DNA from: Ruminococcus sp.
Lineage (GTDB): Bacteria; Bacillota; Clostridia; Oscillospirales; Ruminococcaceae
DNA length: 64,000 bases
Direction of reading: 5' to 3'
NCBI GenBank assembly: GCA_017620025.1
Contig: JAFZRF010000041.1
Location: forward strand, 1 to 64,000
In this document: piece by piece, positions 24,715-33,100 of the stretch
Numbering within the stretch: position 1 is the stretch's first letter
Layout of the letters: each line of letters opens with the position of its first letter
Position numbers and translations under genes: made by a program
Notes under the pieces: generated by a model
The model's input: only the letters and a program-made list of their open reading frames with translations
Told to the model about the DNA's origin: nothing
The model's database searches: none

Positions 24715-27144
24715 TCAGCTTTCGGCAACCTTCCTTCTCAGCGCTACCAGATCGAAGGTATCTGTCCTGCCGTCGAAGTTGAGGTCAGAGAGTGCTTCGC
24801 TGCCCTCATCGAGCCCTCCCTTGCCGAGGAGGTAATTGCTCATGCTCACGAGGTCGGCCACGTTCTTTCCGCCGTCCTTGTTTACATCCCCGACGGAATA
24901 GCTGCATTTCGGAACGCTGTCAAAGCACTGCTTATGCAGGGAAGAGGTGACCTGCGATTTCCATGAAGCATGGCTGCCGCCTTCCGCTTTCAGTTCATCA
25001 TCGGATTTGAGGAACCAGTAATATCCTATCTTGTCGCCGTCATCCCATGTGGTATCAACATGGAAGTACTGATCGCCTATCCTTACTATGTTCCATTCGT
25101 GATCGGTGCTGCTTACACAGCATGAATCCACACCAGCCTCCTGAAGCAGAAGGTCAAGCGCTCTCGCATAGCCCTCGCATACCGTCACGCCTCTGAGAAA
25201 TACCGATATGTCCGCATGGTTGAGCTTGTCACTCGGATCAATGGTGTCATATTCCGCATTTCTGCATACCCAGTCGTGAAGAACACGCACCTTTTCTATA
25301 TCCGTCATATCATCAGTAATGCATTCGGCAACAACTGCTTTTACTCTGTCCTGTACGTAGAGATTGATGAAGCCGACATCATTGGATCCGGCGAAGTGCT
25401 TGTAGACTAAATCGGCACAATCAGGATTGAATTCTTTCTTTTCGGTATCGTAGGCGTCCACACCGTTTATCTTGTACAGCGAAGGACATTCCATGAACGA
25501 ATGCCTTGAGGTCACGTCTGCTCCTATATAAACATTCTCGAGCGCCGTGCAGTCTTCAAAAGCCTTGTCGAGCAGAACGGTCTTTCCGTTCAGTTCGGCG
25601 CTTTTGAGCCCGTAACATCTCTGGAAGGCACTCTCGCCGATCGTTGAATCATTGACTGTTACCTCAGTCATATCCTTGCAGCCGCTGAAAGCATAGGCAC
25701 CGGCTTTCCAGTTTTCGAGCACCGGTGACTGCAGACCTGTTTCGGCAAAGGCACGGCTCTCGGTGTATACCGAGAAGAGCTTTCCGAAGTCTCCGAGCTC
25801 TTTCAGAGAAGTGCAGCCGTCAAAGGCGTTCATCCTTATATCGGCGGAGGTACAGTTATCCGGCAAGTCAACAGCCGAGAGCGAAGTACAGTCCATGAAG
25901 GCGCTGTTCTGTATGCGGAAATCACTATCGCCGCTTATGTAGGTCACCGTTTGCAGCCTGGAGCAGTTTTTGAACATATTTGCCGATACCTCAAATCCGC
26001 CCGAATCGACGGAGAAACCTGATATGACCGCTTCCTCTATCTTCGAGCCGGCGAAGCGTCCGCTGATACCGGTATCGCCGCCCTTCATTATCAGCTTCTT
26101 GAGTGATTGATCAGAAAGCTTGCTGACATTTATCTCACGGATCGTATCAGGTACGGTAAGAGAATCCACGCAGTCAGGAAGATCGATGATACAGCCGTAT
26201 ACCTCTGAGTTATTGAGAGTTGTCGGAAGCACAAGATCTGTAGCCTTGCCCGTATACTTTGTAAGGATCATACAGGATGAGCCTTTTATATTGTTAAAAG
26301 CGTATCTCCAGTTGTCGGCGGTACCGGTCTGATCTGTGTCCTGTGAACTGCCGACGCCGAAGAGCAGCTCCTCATATTCCTCCGACAGCCTGAACGGACA
26401 TCCGCTGAATGCCTCGGGATCTATCCTTGTGATATTCTCATGCAGCCCGACCTTTTCAAGCTGAGTGCATTTATAGAAAGCCTGCTTCGGTATGACGTAC
26501 AGATGCTGCGGTATGTTGACGGAACTCACAGACGAGCAGCAGAAAGCCTTACTTCCCATAGAGTAAACAGTATCCGGCAATGAGACATCGCTGATATACT
26601 GGTTGTTTTCAAATGCGCTCTCAGAAATACCGGTAACGGTCATGCCGTCTACCGTCTCCGGAACGACGATATCGCCGACAGCATAGCAGGCGACAAGTGA
26701 AAGCTCGTCCTGCACCTTTGGATTCTTCTCGAAGACAAGACCGTCAACAGCTGCTTCACACATCTCGAAGCGGATAGGAAAGTTTGTGTTTTTGGATATC
26801 TCCTCCAGATCCTCCTCGCTGATGCCTGTACTGCGCGGGATCCAGACACACGCGGCAGCCCCGTCAGGGGAGCGGAATGCAAGGGGATCGATGGAAGTTA
26901 CCTTTGCATCTCCCACTACTCCCGGAACAAAGGCCATTGGCTCATACGGGCTGTCTTCCGTCTTCTCCGGCAGCTCGCATTCCATAAGACGCAGCTCGGT
27001 CTTTGCAGCGTCGGTGAATTCGAAGTACATATTGTCGATTTTTGGAAAAGCTACCTCACCGCTGAGTGCTCCAGCGTAATAAGGCGCAGTTACGGCAGCA
27101 GTCACGACCAGTGCCGCTGCTGTAAAAAGATGATTATGTCTCAT
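24715..27144 (-). CDS. LRR protein with transglutaminase-like and dockerin domains
   Basis: This 809-residue secreted protein starts at MRHNHLFTAAAL, 8 bases after GGGAGG; the longer frame has no such site. After the signal peptide come LRR_5 repeats (residues about 130-590; for example YNNQYISDVSLPDTVYSMGSKAF-type units). A transglutaminase-like domain follows at about 620-720 with a possible catalytic triad: Cys in GVTVCEGYARAL, His in TDHEWNIV and Asp in FHVDTTWDD. The C-terminal 60 residues are a dockerin with loops GDVNKDGGKNVADLVSMSNY and SDLNFDGRTDTFDLVALRR. It should be displayed through a cohesin. The domain may be a protease or crosslinking enzyme; the substrate is unknown. It may act together with the neighbouring surface proteins. 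Confidence 0.85.
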   Translation of the reverse strand: MRHNHLFTAAALVVTAAVTAPYYAGALSGEVAFPKIDNMYFEFTDAAKTELRLMECELPEKTEDSPYEPMAFVPGVVGDAKVTSIDPLAFRSPDGAAACVWIPRSTGISEEDLEEISKNTNFPIRFEMCEAAVDGLVFEKNPKVQDELSLVACYAVGDIVVPETVDGMTVTGISESAFENNQYISDVSLPDTVYSMGSKAFCCSSVSSVNIPQHLYVIPKQAFYKCTQLEKVGLHENITRIDPEAFSGCPFRLSEEYEELLFGVGSSQDTDQTGTADNWRYAFNNIKGSSCMILTKYTGKATDLVLPTTLNNSEVYGCIIDLPDCVDSLTVPDTIREINVSKLSDQSLKKLIMKGGDTGISGRFAGSKIEEAVISGFSVDSGGFEVSANMFKNCSRLQTVTYISGDSDFRIQNSAFMDCTSLSAVDLPDNCTSADIRMNAFDGCTSLKELGDFGKLFSVYTESRAFAETGLQSPVLENWKAGAYAFSGCKDMTEVTVNDSTIGESAFQRCYGLKSAELNGKTVLLDKAFEDCTALENVYIGADVTSRHSFMECPSLYKINGVDAYDTEKKEFNPDCADLVYKHFAGSNDVGFINLYVQDRVKAVVAECITDDMTDIEKVRVLHDWVCRNAEYDTIDPSDKLNHADISVFLRGVTVCEGYARALDLLLQEAGVDSCCVSSTDHEWNIVRIGDQYFHVDTTWDDGDKIGYYWFLKSDDELKAEGGSHASWKSQVTSSLHKQCFDSVPKCSYSVGDVNKDGGKNVADLVSMSNYLLGKGGLDEGSEALSDLNFDGRTDTFDLVALRRKVAES

Positions 27145-27266
27145 GTCACAGTCCTCCCTTACTGTAATCATTTCTGTCAATGTCATTTCGCCGGAGCATC
27201 ATGCTGCAATAATCCTTTTTTGTATGTAGCGGATTTTCAGGCATCCATAACGCTCCTGTCAAGGAT

Positions 27267-27296
27267 ATTATATCATACAATAGCACAATATGTCAA
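27267..27296 (-). promoter_or_regulatory. Promoter of the LRR-transglutaminase gene
   Basis: On the minus strand a perfect TTGACA (27291-27296) is 18 bases from a perfect TATAAT (27267-27272). The leader is about 115 bases. Confidence 0.87.
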
Positions 27297-27345
27297 TGAA
27301 ATTAAACATTATGCGGACGTTATACCAAAGAATTGATAAACTGAA

Positions 27346-27367
27346 GGGGCGCACCAGAGTGCGCCCC
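27346..27367 (-). terminator. Hairpin after the MerR gene, probable terminator
   Basis: A perfect 9-bp stem GGGGCGCAC/GTGCGCCCC with a 4-base loop is followed on the minus strand by TTCAGTTTATC. Confidence 0.7.
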
Positions 27368-27392
27368 GTGCTTGCCGTTACAGACAGCGGTA

Positions 27393-28124
27393 TTATTTAT
27401 CAGAGCAGTAAACCGCAATAGCATCAGCAGCGAATACTGCCGTCCCCTCGCCGCCTGCCTTGTCGATATTCTCGGTGAACTCGCCGCCGGCTGCATACAT
27501 CTTCCCGAGACCTGCGAGTATCTCGTTCGTGCAGTTGTACATATTATCCGTTATATAGTCCTGCAGCTTCTTTACCTGCGCCTGAGCCTCGGGTGAATCC
27601 GGCTTTCCGGACTTCATCGTGCCGAACTCTGCGAATATGGCCATGATACCCGCCGCAAGAGAATCTCTTTCCTCCGCTGTGCGGCCTGCGTCCTTCTTCT
27701 CGAACTCCTTATATGCCTCTGTATCGCCCCATTCCTCACGGGCACGCTTTGAGTATTCCTCTATCTTTGATCTGTCAAATGCCTTGAAATCCATAGCTTT
27801 CGCTCCTTTATCCTTTATTTCACGGGCAAGGTCTATTATCTCACCGAGCCTCTGCCGTTTCAGTTCAAGCAGCTCTATCTGCTGGCTGAGCGCTTTCTGC
27901 CGGTCGAAATCCGGACTGCTGAGTATGCGGACGATGTCTGCAAGCGGGAATCCGAGCTCCCTGAACAGAAGTATCTGCTGAAGACGCTCCATAGCCGTAT
28001 CGTCATACAGCCTGTAGCCCGCCTCTGTGCGCACAGAGGGGCTCAGCAGCCCTATGCTGTCATAGTAGCGGAGAGTGCGTATACTCACTCCCGTCAGCTC
28101 GCTCACCTGTTTTACCGTCATCAT
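27393..28124 (-). CDS. MerR family regulator with TipAS-like ligand domain
   Basis: This 243-residue transcription regulator has an N-terminal MerR winged helix (MTVKQVSELTGVSIRTLRYYDSIGLL), a coiled-coil dimer helix (QQIELLELKRQRLGEIIDLA), and a C-terminal domain of about 120 residues (REEWGDTEAYKEFEKKDAGR...) like the antibiotic-sensing TipAS domain. The start MMTVKQ has AGGAGGT 7 bases upstream. Its promoter has the 19-bp spacer typical of MerR-controlled promoters, so it probably regulates itself. No efflux or resistance gene lies next to it, so its targets and ligand are unknown. Confidence 0.9.
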   Translation of the reverse strand: MMTVKQVSELTGVSIRTLRYYDSIGLLSPSVRTEAGYRLYDDTAMERLQQILLFRELGFPLADIVRILSSPDFDRQKALSQQIELLELKRQRLGEIIDLAREIKDKGAKAMDFKAFDRSKIEEYSKRAREEWGDTEAYKEFEKKDAGRTAEERDSLAAGIMAIFAEFGTMKSGKPDSPEAQAQVKKLQDYITDNMYNCTNEILAGLGKMYAAGGEFTENIDKAGGEGTAVFAADAIAVYCSDK

Positions 28125-28151
28125 ATCAATGACCTCCTTCCGTGTAACTAC

Positions 28152-28182
28152 AGTATAAACCATGACGTAAGTGGAGAGTCAA
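28152..28182 (-). promoter_or_regulatory. MerR-type promoter with 19-bp spacer
   Basis: On the minus strand TTGACT (28177-28182) and TATACT (28152-28157) are 19 bases apart, 2 bases more than optimal. MerR activators correct such spacing by bending the DNA. The spacer holds a weak dyad, CCA-N9-TGG. Confidence 0.75.
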
Positions 28183-28597
28183 TAGTTTTTCGTATAATTG
28201 TAGATTTGCACAAATCTGCAGGCTCTATTGTGTGCATTTCAGACAAGGGGTGCTTCGGTGTCTGACTGAGAATTATTTATTATCAAAGTCAGTGATTTAA
28301 ATTAACCGCCGGAGCAGCTGCCGGGCTCTCCAAAAAAATGGAACGCATTATACACCTTGCGGGGGAGAATGTCAACAGGTCTCTTGTAAAGCACATGATT
28401 ATTCTTGTAAAGCAAGATAGTTCAAGCAATATAATCTGTATTTTGTAAAAGAATATTACGCGTTTGATGATCAGGTTTTACTGTAATTAATATGCTACAA
28501 AACAAAATGATTTGTATTGCCGGCGAAAATGCGTTGTAAATACTGACAGAGAAACTGATGGTTTCCTTAGTAATAATCACGAAATGAATGAAAGGTG

Positions 28598-28626
28598 TTG
28601 ACATATTGCATAAACGGAGCTATAAT
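28598..28626 (+). promoter_or_regulatory. Perfect-consensus promoter of the gene at 28833
   Basis: TTGACA (28598-28603) and TATAAT (28621-28626) are 17 bases apart. A leader of about 200 bases follows before the start codon. Confidence 0.9.
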
Positions 28627-28689
28627 ATATTTCGGAGCATACAGTAAATGTCATAATACAACTTTTTTGTTCTGAATTGAACAATTGTG

Positions 28690-28719
28690 CCGCGAGCATT
28701 CCGGAAAAGGCTTGCGGCT
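28690..28719 (+). promoter_or_regulatory. Leader hairpin upstream of the gene at 28833
   Basis: The arms GCCGCGAGC and GCTTGCGGC form a 9-bp stem (one G-U) with a 12-base loop in the transcribed leader. It may stabilise the mRNA or regulate translation; it lacks a U-tract. Confidence 0.5.
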
Positions 28720-28832
28720 ACAAAAACGACAGCAGGGATATCACTGTATGTGTGTTGCTTATTATACTAAATATTGCTCCGCACTAATATTTCAGCAATC
28801 ATTCTTACTAAAGATCCAGGAGGATATAAATC

Positions 28833-29681
28833 ATGAAAAAGTCTATTAAGGCTATCACAGCAGCTATTTCAGCAGCAGTTCTCGCTGCACTTCCGATGAG
28901 CACTCTCACAGCAGGTGCATTCGACGGTACACACATGGACAGAACATACGTGTTCTCCACACAGGCAAGACCTTCCTACACTGAGGAGATCCAGTGCCAG
29001 ATCGGCAGAAAGGGCGCTCTCCACGAGTTCTCCTATGACCTCGGCACAATGGGCGGTTCATTCGGCGAGCCTCATGGCAACGGCGGACAGACATTCACTG
29101 TTCTTAACGTTCCGTTCATCCCCGGCTCAAACGGTCTCAAGCGCGGAATCATGATGAATTTCACAAACTACACATCAAACAGCTCTCTTCCTGAGAATCT
29201 GCTCAACTCTATGCGTATGTACAGATTCACATCTACAGGTACAGAGGATGTTGCTAACACAGCTTCTATAACTGTTCGCTGCGGTGATATAAGCGGTTAC
29301 CTCAATCAGAATGCAAGCCTCGTTTATGACGGCCTCACAGCCGGCGATGCTGCAAGAGTTGCATACCTTATCAACGCATTCGGCAAGAAGCACACTGAGG
29401 CTGGCTACAGCGGCTACAGCAAGTGCATCAATCTCCAGGATGATTACTTCGGCAAGTACACATGGTCCTATGTAAACGGTACTTCAAAGAAGAAGATCGA
29501 CGGTACATACTACAAGCTCAAGAAGATCACTATGGCTCTGCTCGCAGCTGATATCAACGGCGACGGCTGGGTAACACCTGCTGATTCTGCAGCTATCATG
29601 CTTCTCGGTGCAAATCCTGATGCTTACCCGAACTTCCTTGAGTTCAACCAGATGCCTGATGAGGATATCAACAACCTTTAA
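28833..29681 (+). CDS. Secreted protein with a single dockerin-like calcium loop
   Basis: This 282-residue protein has a signal peptide (residues 1-28, ending ALPMSTLTAGA). The mature domain (FDGTHMDRTYVFSTQ... to about residue 225) is not recognised; it contains a Gly-rich stretch and alternating polar segments. Near the C-terminus is one calcium loop, ADINGDGWVTPADSAAIMLL, matching the first half of a type I dockerin; the second half is missing or degenerate. AGGAGG lies 7-8 bases before the ATG. The perfect promoter and the long leader suggest high expression. It could be a small fibre-binding or structural protein; no catalytic motif was seen. Confidence 0.75.
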   Translation: MKKSIKAITAAISAAVLAALPMSTLTAGAFDGTHMDRTYVFSTQARPSYTEEIQCQIGRKGALHEFSYDLGTMGGSFGEPHGNGGQTFTVLNVPFIPGSNGLKRGIMMNFTNYTSNSSLPENLLNSMRMYRFTSTGTEDVANTASITVRCGDISGYLNQNASLVYDGLTAGDAARVAYLINAFGKKHTEAGYSGYSKCINLQDDYFGKYTWSYVNGTSKKKIDGTYYKLKKITMALLAADINGDGWVTPADSAAIMLLGANPDAYPNFLEFNQMPDEDINNL

Positions 29682-29730
29682 TTCCTTTGAAAGATCATAA
29701 AAAACCCTGACATATCCTAAGATATGACAA

Positions 29731-29762
29731 GACGGGGCTGCGCCATCGGTGCAGCCCCGTTC
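29731..29762 (+). terminator. Probable terminator of the dockerin-like gene
   Basis: A strong GC-rich stem (ACGGGGCTGC with GCAGCCCCGT) lies 50 bases past the stop codon. It has no long U-tract. Confidence 0.6.
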
Positions 29763-29886
29763 GTCGTATCTGATGAACAGCGGACAGAAGCGGCCGTCTA
29801 TTAAATGCGGAATTCCGCATTGCCCCCAGTCTCTCAGATAATTATGAATTATGAATTAGCGTTGCCGCTTTGTCCGTACATAATTT

Positions 29887-29922
29887 AAAATGCGGTATCT
29901 CAGAGGGAAGATACCGCATTTT
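29887..29922. terminator. Bidirectional hairpin, probable terminator
   Basis: A perfect 14-bp stem AAAATGCGGTATCT/AGATACCGCATTTT with an 8-base loop has A/T-rich ends on both strands. It lies between convergent genes. Confidence 0.7.
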
Positions 29923-30050
29923 ATGAGGGATGATTGTAGATTTCAATAGTTCTGAGCGAGACCGTTCCGCCGCATCAACCCAAAAGACACGGCGAAATGC
30001 AAGATCTCTCTGATTTGTCCTTAACCCTTACAATTAAGTTCTTTATTGAA

Positions 30051-30080
30051 CTGCCGGACGATGTGCAGATTGTCCGGCAG
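30051..30080 (-). terminator. Hairpin after the xylanase gene
   Basis: A perfect 9-bp stem CTGCCGGAC/GTCCGGCAG with a 12-base loop lies about 60 bases beyond the stop codon on the minus strand, followed by TTCAATAAAG. Confidence 0.6.
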
Positions 30081-30137
30081 GATCAATCAATTATGGCCTG
30101 TGATGTTCCTTTTTGCTTTTTGCCTGTGATTTATGGC

Positions 30138-33100
30138 TTATGAGAAGAACCAGTAATCAAGCTCAACGTCACCGCTTGCGATGAGGTAGATATCCTTGGA
30201 GCCTGTTATGCTCTCCTTAGCGGGAAGTGTGGACTCGTCGCCGGAACCGTCGAGGTTGATGTAACCGATTACTGTACCGTTTACAGAGCCTGCACAGATC
30301 TTGATAACGCCTGTGCCCTTGCCCTTACCTGTGATAGAGTCAACGCCCTTGCTGAGGTCTACGCCGGAAACCTTGATCCATTCGCCCTTCTTCATGACTA
30401 CTGTTGTGTTGCCGACACCGTTTACGCTTATGTTCTTGGACTGGTTGGACATTGTCTCAGCCTGTACGGTCTCGTATGCGTTGAGCTTCTCGATCTGGCT
30501 TACACCGGTCTGTGAACCGCTGCATGAGAGCTTACCGCCGTTTAAAGTTGCCTTATCGATACAAGGTGATCTGTAGTTCTGACCTCTGCCGCCGTTAACG
30601 CCCATACGCATCTCAAGCTGACGTGAGTGGTAAAGTACATAGTAGCTGCCCTTGAATTCGATGATTGAGTGGTGGTTGTTACCGCCGTTGTCAAGTCTCT
30701 GTGAGCCTGTATTCTGGAATACAACGCCCTGGTACTCGTAATCAGCGAGCGGATTCTTTGATGTCATGTAACCGATATCAGCATTGCTGAATGAATGGCC
30801 GTTTACATTTGCGCCGCCGGGAACATCCCAGTTGTGGCAGAATGAATAGTACCATGTATCGCCGATCTTGATCATGCTGGAGTCCTCAAAGAGGTAAGGT
30901 GTACCGGGATCGATAGGTGTACCTACGATGGAGATCATGTCTTCGCCGAGCTTAGCGATACGTCCCTGCTTTGTCCATGCTTCCTGTCCCTTGTTAACAC
31001 CGCCGCCGTATGCGATGATACCTGTATCTGTATCAGGATCGTAGTAAACGCCGGGATCGAAGAGCCATACTACATTACTGTTAGGTGTGTTTCTGGAAAT
31101 GAGCTCGTGTCCGAGAGGATCTCTTACATTCTTTGTGAATGTCGGGTCATCAGCTGTAAGAACGCCGATACCTGAACCGTTGTTTGCGAAGTAGAGGAAG
31201 AACTTGTCCTGTCCGCCGATATTCTTCCATGCAGCATCAGGAGCCCATGCGTTATTAGCCCATTTTGCAATAGCGCCGGTTGTTCTTGTCTTTGCAACAG
31301 GGATCTGACCGTGGTCTGTCCAGTTTACAAGGTCTGCTGTTGATAAGCAGTTGATGTAACCTGAAGAGTAGTCGTTTTCAACGATTCCGCCGTTCTTGTA
31401 TACGAATTCGTCAGCTGTTGTGTAAACGTAGAGTCTGCCGTCATATACGAGCCAGCCGGGATCTGCGCCGAAACGCTGAGTATAGATCGGGTTGTTCTCG
31501 GTCTCCTTCTTGAAGCTTTCTGCGAGCTGAACGCCGCTGAACTTAGCCTCGAGTGCATCGAAGTCAACGGGAGGAGTTACCTTCGGGAATGTATCGATCT
31601 TGCCGAGGAGAAACTCGTCGATGAGTACGAGGTCGTTTACTTCGTACTTGCCGCTCTTGTCAACGTCTGCTGCCTTCTTCATCATATCGTCCTCAAAGTT
31701 GCCTGATACGACATACTTACGTGCCAGAGGCATATCGAATGCGTCGCATACACCGTCGAAGTTGAGGTCGCCGGGTGTAACCTTCTTGACCTTGGCTACG
31801 CCTGCGCCGGAGTGTGCTGTGCCTGCTGTTGAAGCGTACATATCATCGATGTAGAAATCGTTGATGGAATCCTCAGTCTCTACATAGATCTGGATATCGG
31901 AAGCTCCTGCAGGGATCTTGTAGTTTGTATTTGCAAGCTGTCCCCATGCACCTGCCGGGATATCACCGCTTGCAACTTCATCGTACTGTGTATCTGTTCC
32001 GTCAGAGTACTGAATCTTCATCATGTAATGTACAGGATCAGTAGAAGCTGTTGTGTGCATTACGTTTACTGAGAAGCTGTACTCCTCGCCGGGCTTGAAG
32101 TATAAGGTGCTGAGTGAGTGCTGAGCACCGTTCCATGCAGACTCTCTGCCGGATACGTAGAGTGACTTGCTGCCCTCATAGTGCTGGCTGCCGGAAGTAT
32201 CTACTGTAGCTACTCTTCCTGACCAGCCGTCGACTGAAGACTCGAAAGTGCTGTGGAAGTAGTTGCCGTCCTCGTCGGGGAGAGTTACAACGGGAGTTGT
32301 GCCGCCGTCGCCGGAATACTCGCTTCCGTTGCCCCACGGCTGAGGAATGATGCTTGTGATAGCTGTATATGCAGCCTTGGGCTGGTTGCTTCCGTCATAG
32401 AGGAGAGGAGCATTGCTTCTGCCGCTCTGCTTGTCGGTGGCTACCCAAGAGTTGTTGTCGTTAGGACCCCATACCTGAACAAGTGTTACCTTGCCTGCGT
32501 ACTTGCCGCTTGTATTTACGTCAACAGCGTGCTGGAAGATAGCCTTGTACTTGGTAGCCTGATCCTGTAATGAGAACTTTCCGCCCTCTGTGGAGATATC
32601 AAGCTCAGTTACCTGAACATCAATACCGAGTGAGAGGTATTCATCCATTGCAGCGAGGTATGAAGGAGTTCCGCCCCAGTCATACTGACCTGAAGCTGCA
32701 CTTACGTGCGACTGCATACCCATACCGTCAATAAGACCCTTTTCCTTGAGAGGCTTGAGGATCGTATTGATTATACAGGACTTCTTATCGCCTGCGAACT
32801 CGTTATAGTCATTGTAGAAGAGCTTACAGCCTGCCGGAGCATACTTTCTTGCATATGTGAAAGCCTTCTCAACGAAGCTGTTGTTGCCGTAAACTCTTAC
32901 CCATGCAGATGATCCGTTCTGACCGTTTGTACCGTTTGTAGGTCTGAGACCGCCCTGGCTTGCAGTGCCGTCGTTGATTACCTCGTTACATACGTCATAA
33001 GCGAAAAGATTCAGTGTAGGATACTGCGTAGCGTAAGCAGCGAACATATTCTTGATGTAGCTTTCCATACGCTGATCCATTGTTGCTGAATTAACGTAGC

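Larger units (their letters stand above)
28183..28832. other. Long regulatory intergenic region before the dockerin-like gene at 28833
   Basis: There is no gene in these 650 bases. The region holds small hairpins (CAGACA...TGTCTG, about 28240-28264), two copies of CTTGTAAAGCA at 28383-28393 and 28404-28414 (21 bases apart, two helical turns) with a weaker third at 28442-28452, a perfect promoter at 28598-28626, and a leader of about 200 bases with a 9-bp hairpin at 28690-28719. No known riboswitch was recognised. Confidence 0.65.
29682..30137. other. Intergenic region rich in palindromes
   Basis: There is no gene here. It holds a hairpin after the dockerin-like gene (29731-29762), an 18-base perfect palindrome AATGCGGAATTCCGCATT (29804-29821), a perfect 14-bp hairpin (29887-29922) that shares the AATGCGG core, and a hairpin after the xylanase gene (30051-30080). 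Repeated ATTATGAATTATGAATTA wording lies at about 29840-29858. Confidence 0.7.

Noticed and set aside
28195-28330. Possible riboswitch in the GC-rich hairpins upstream of the MerR and dockerin-like genes
   Set aside because: I compared it by eye with c-di-GMP, preQ1, SAM, TPP and cobalamin motifs and found no conserved core; the region also lies upstream of both mapped promoters.
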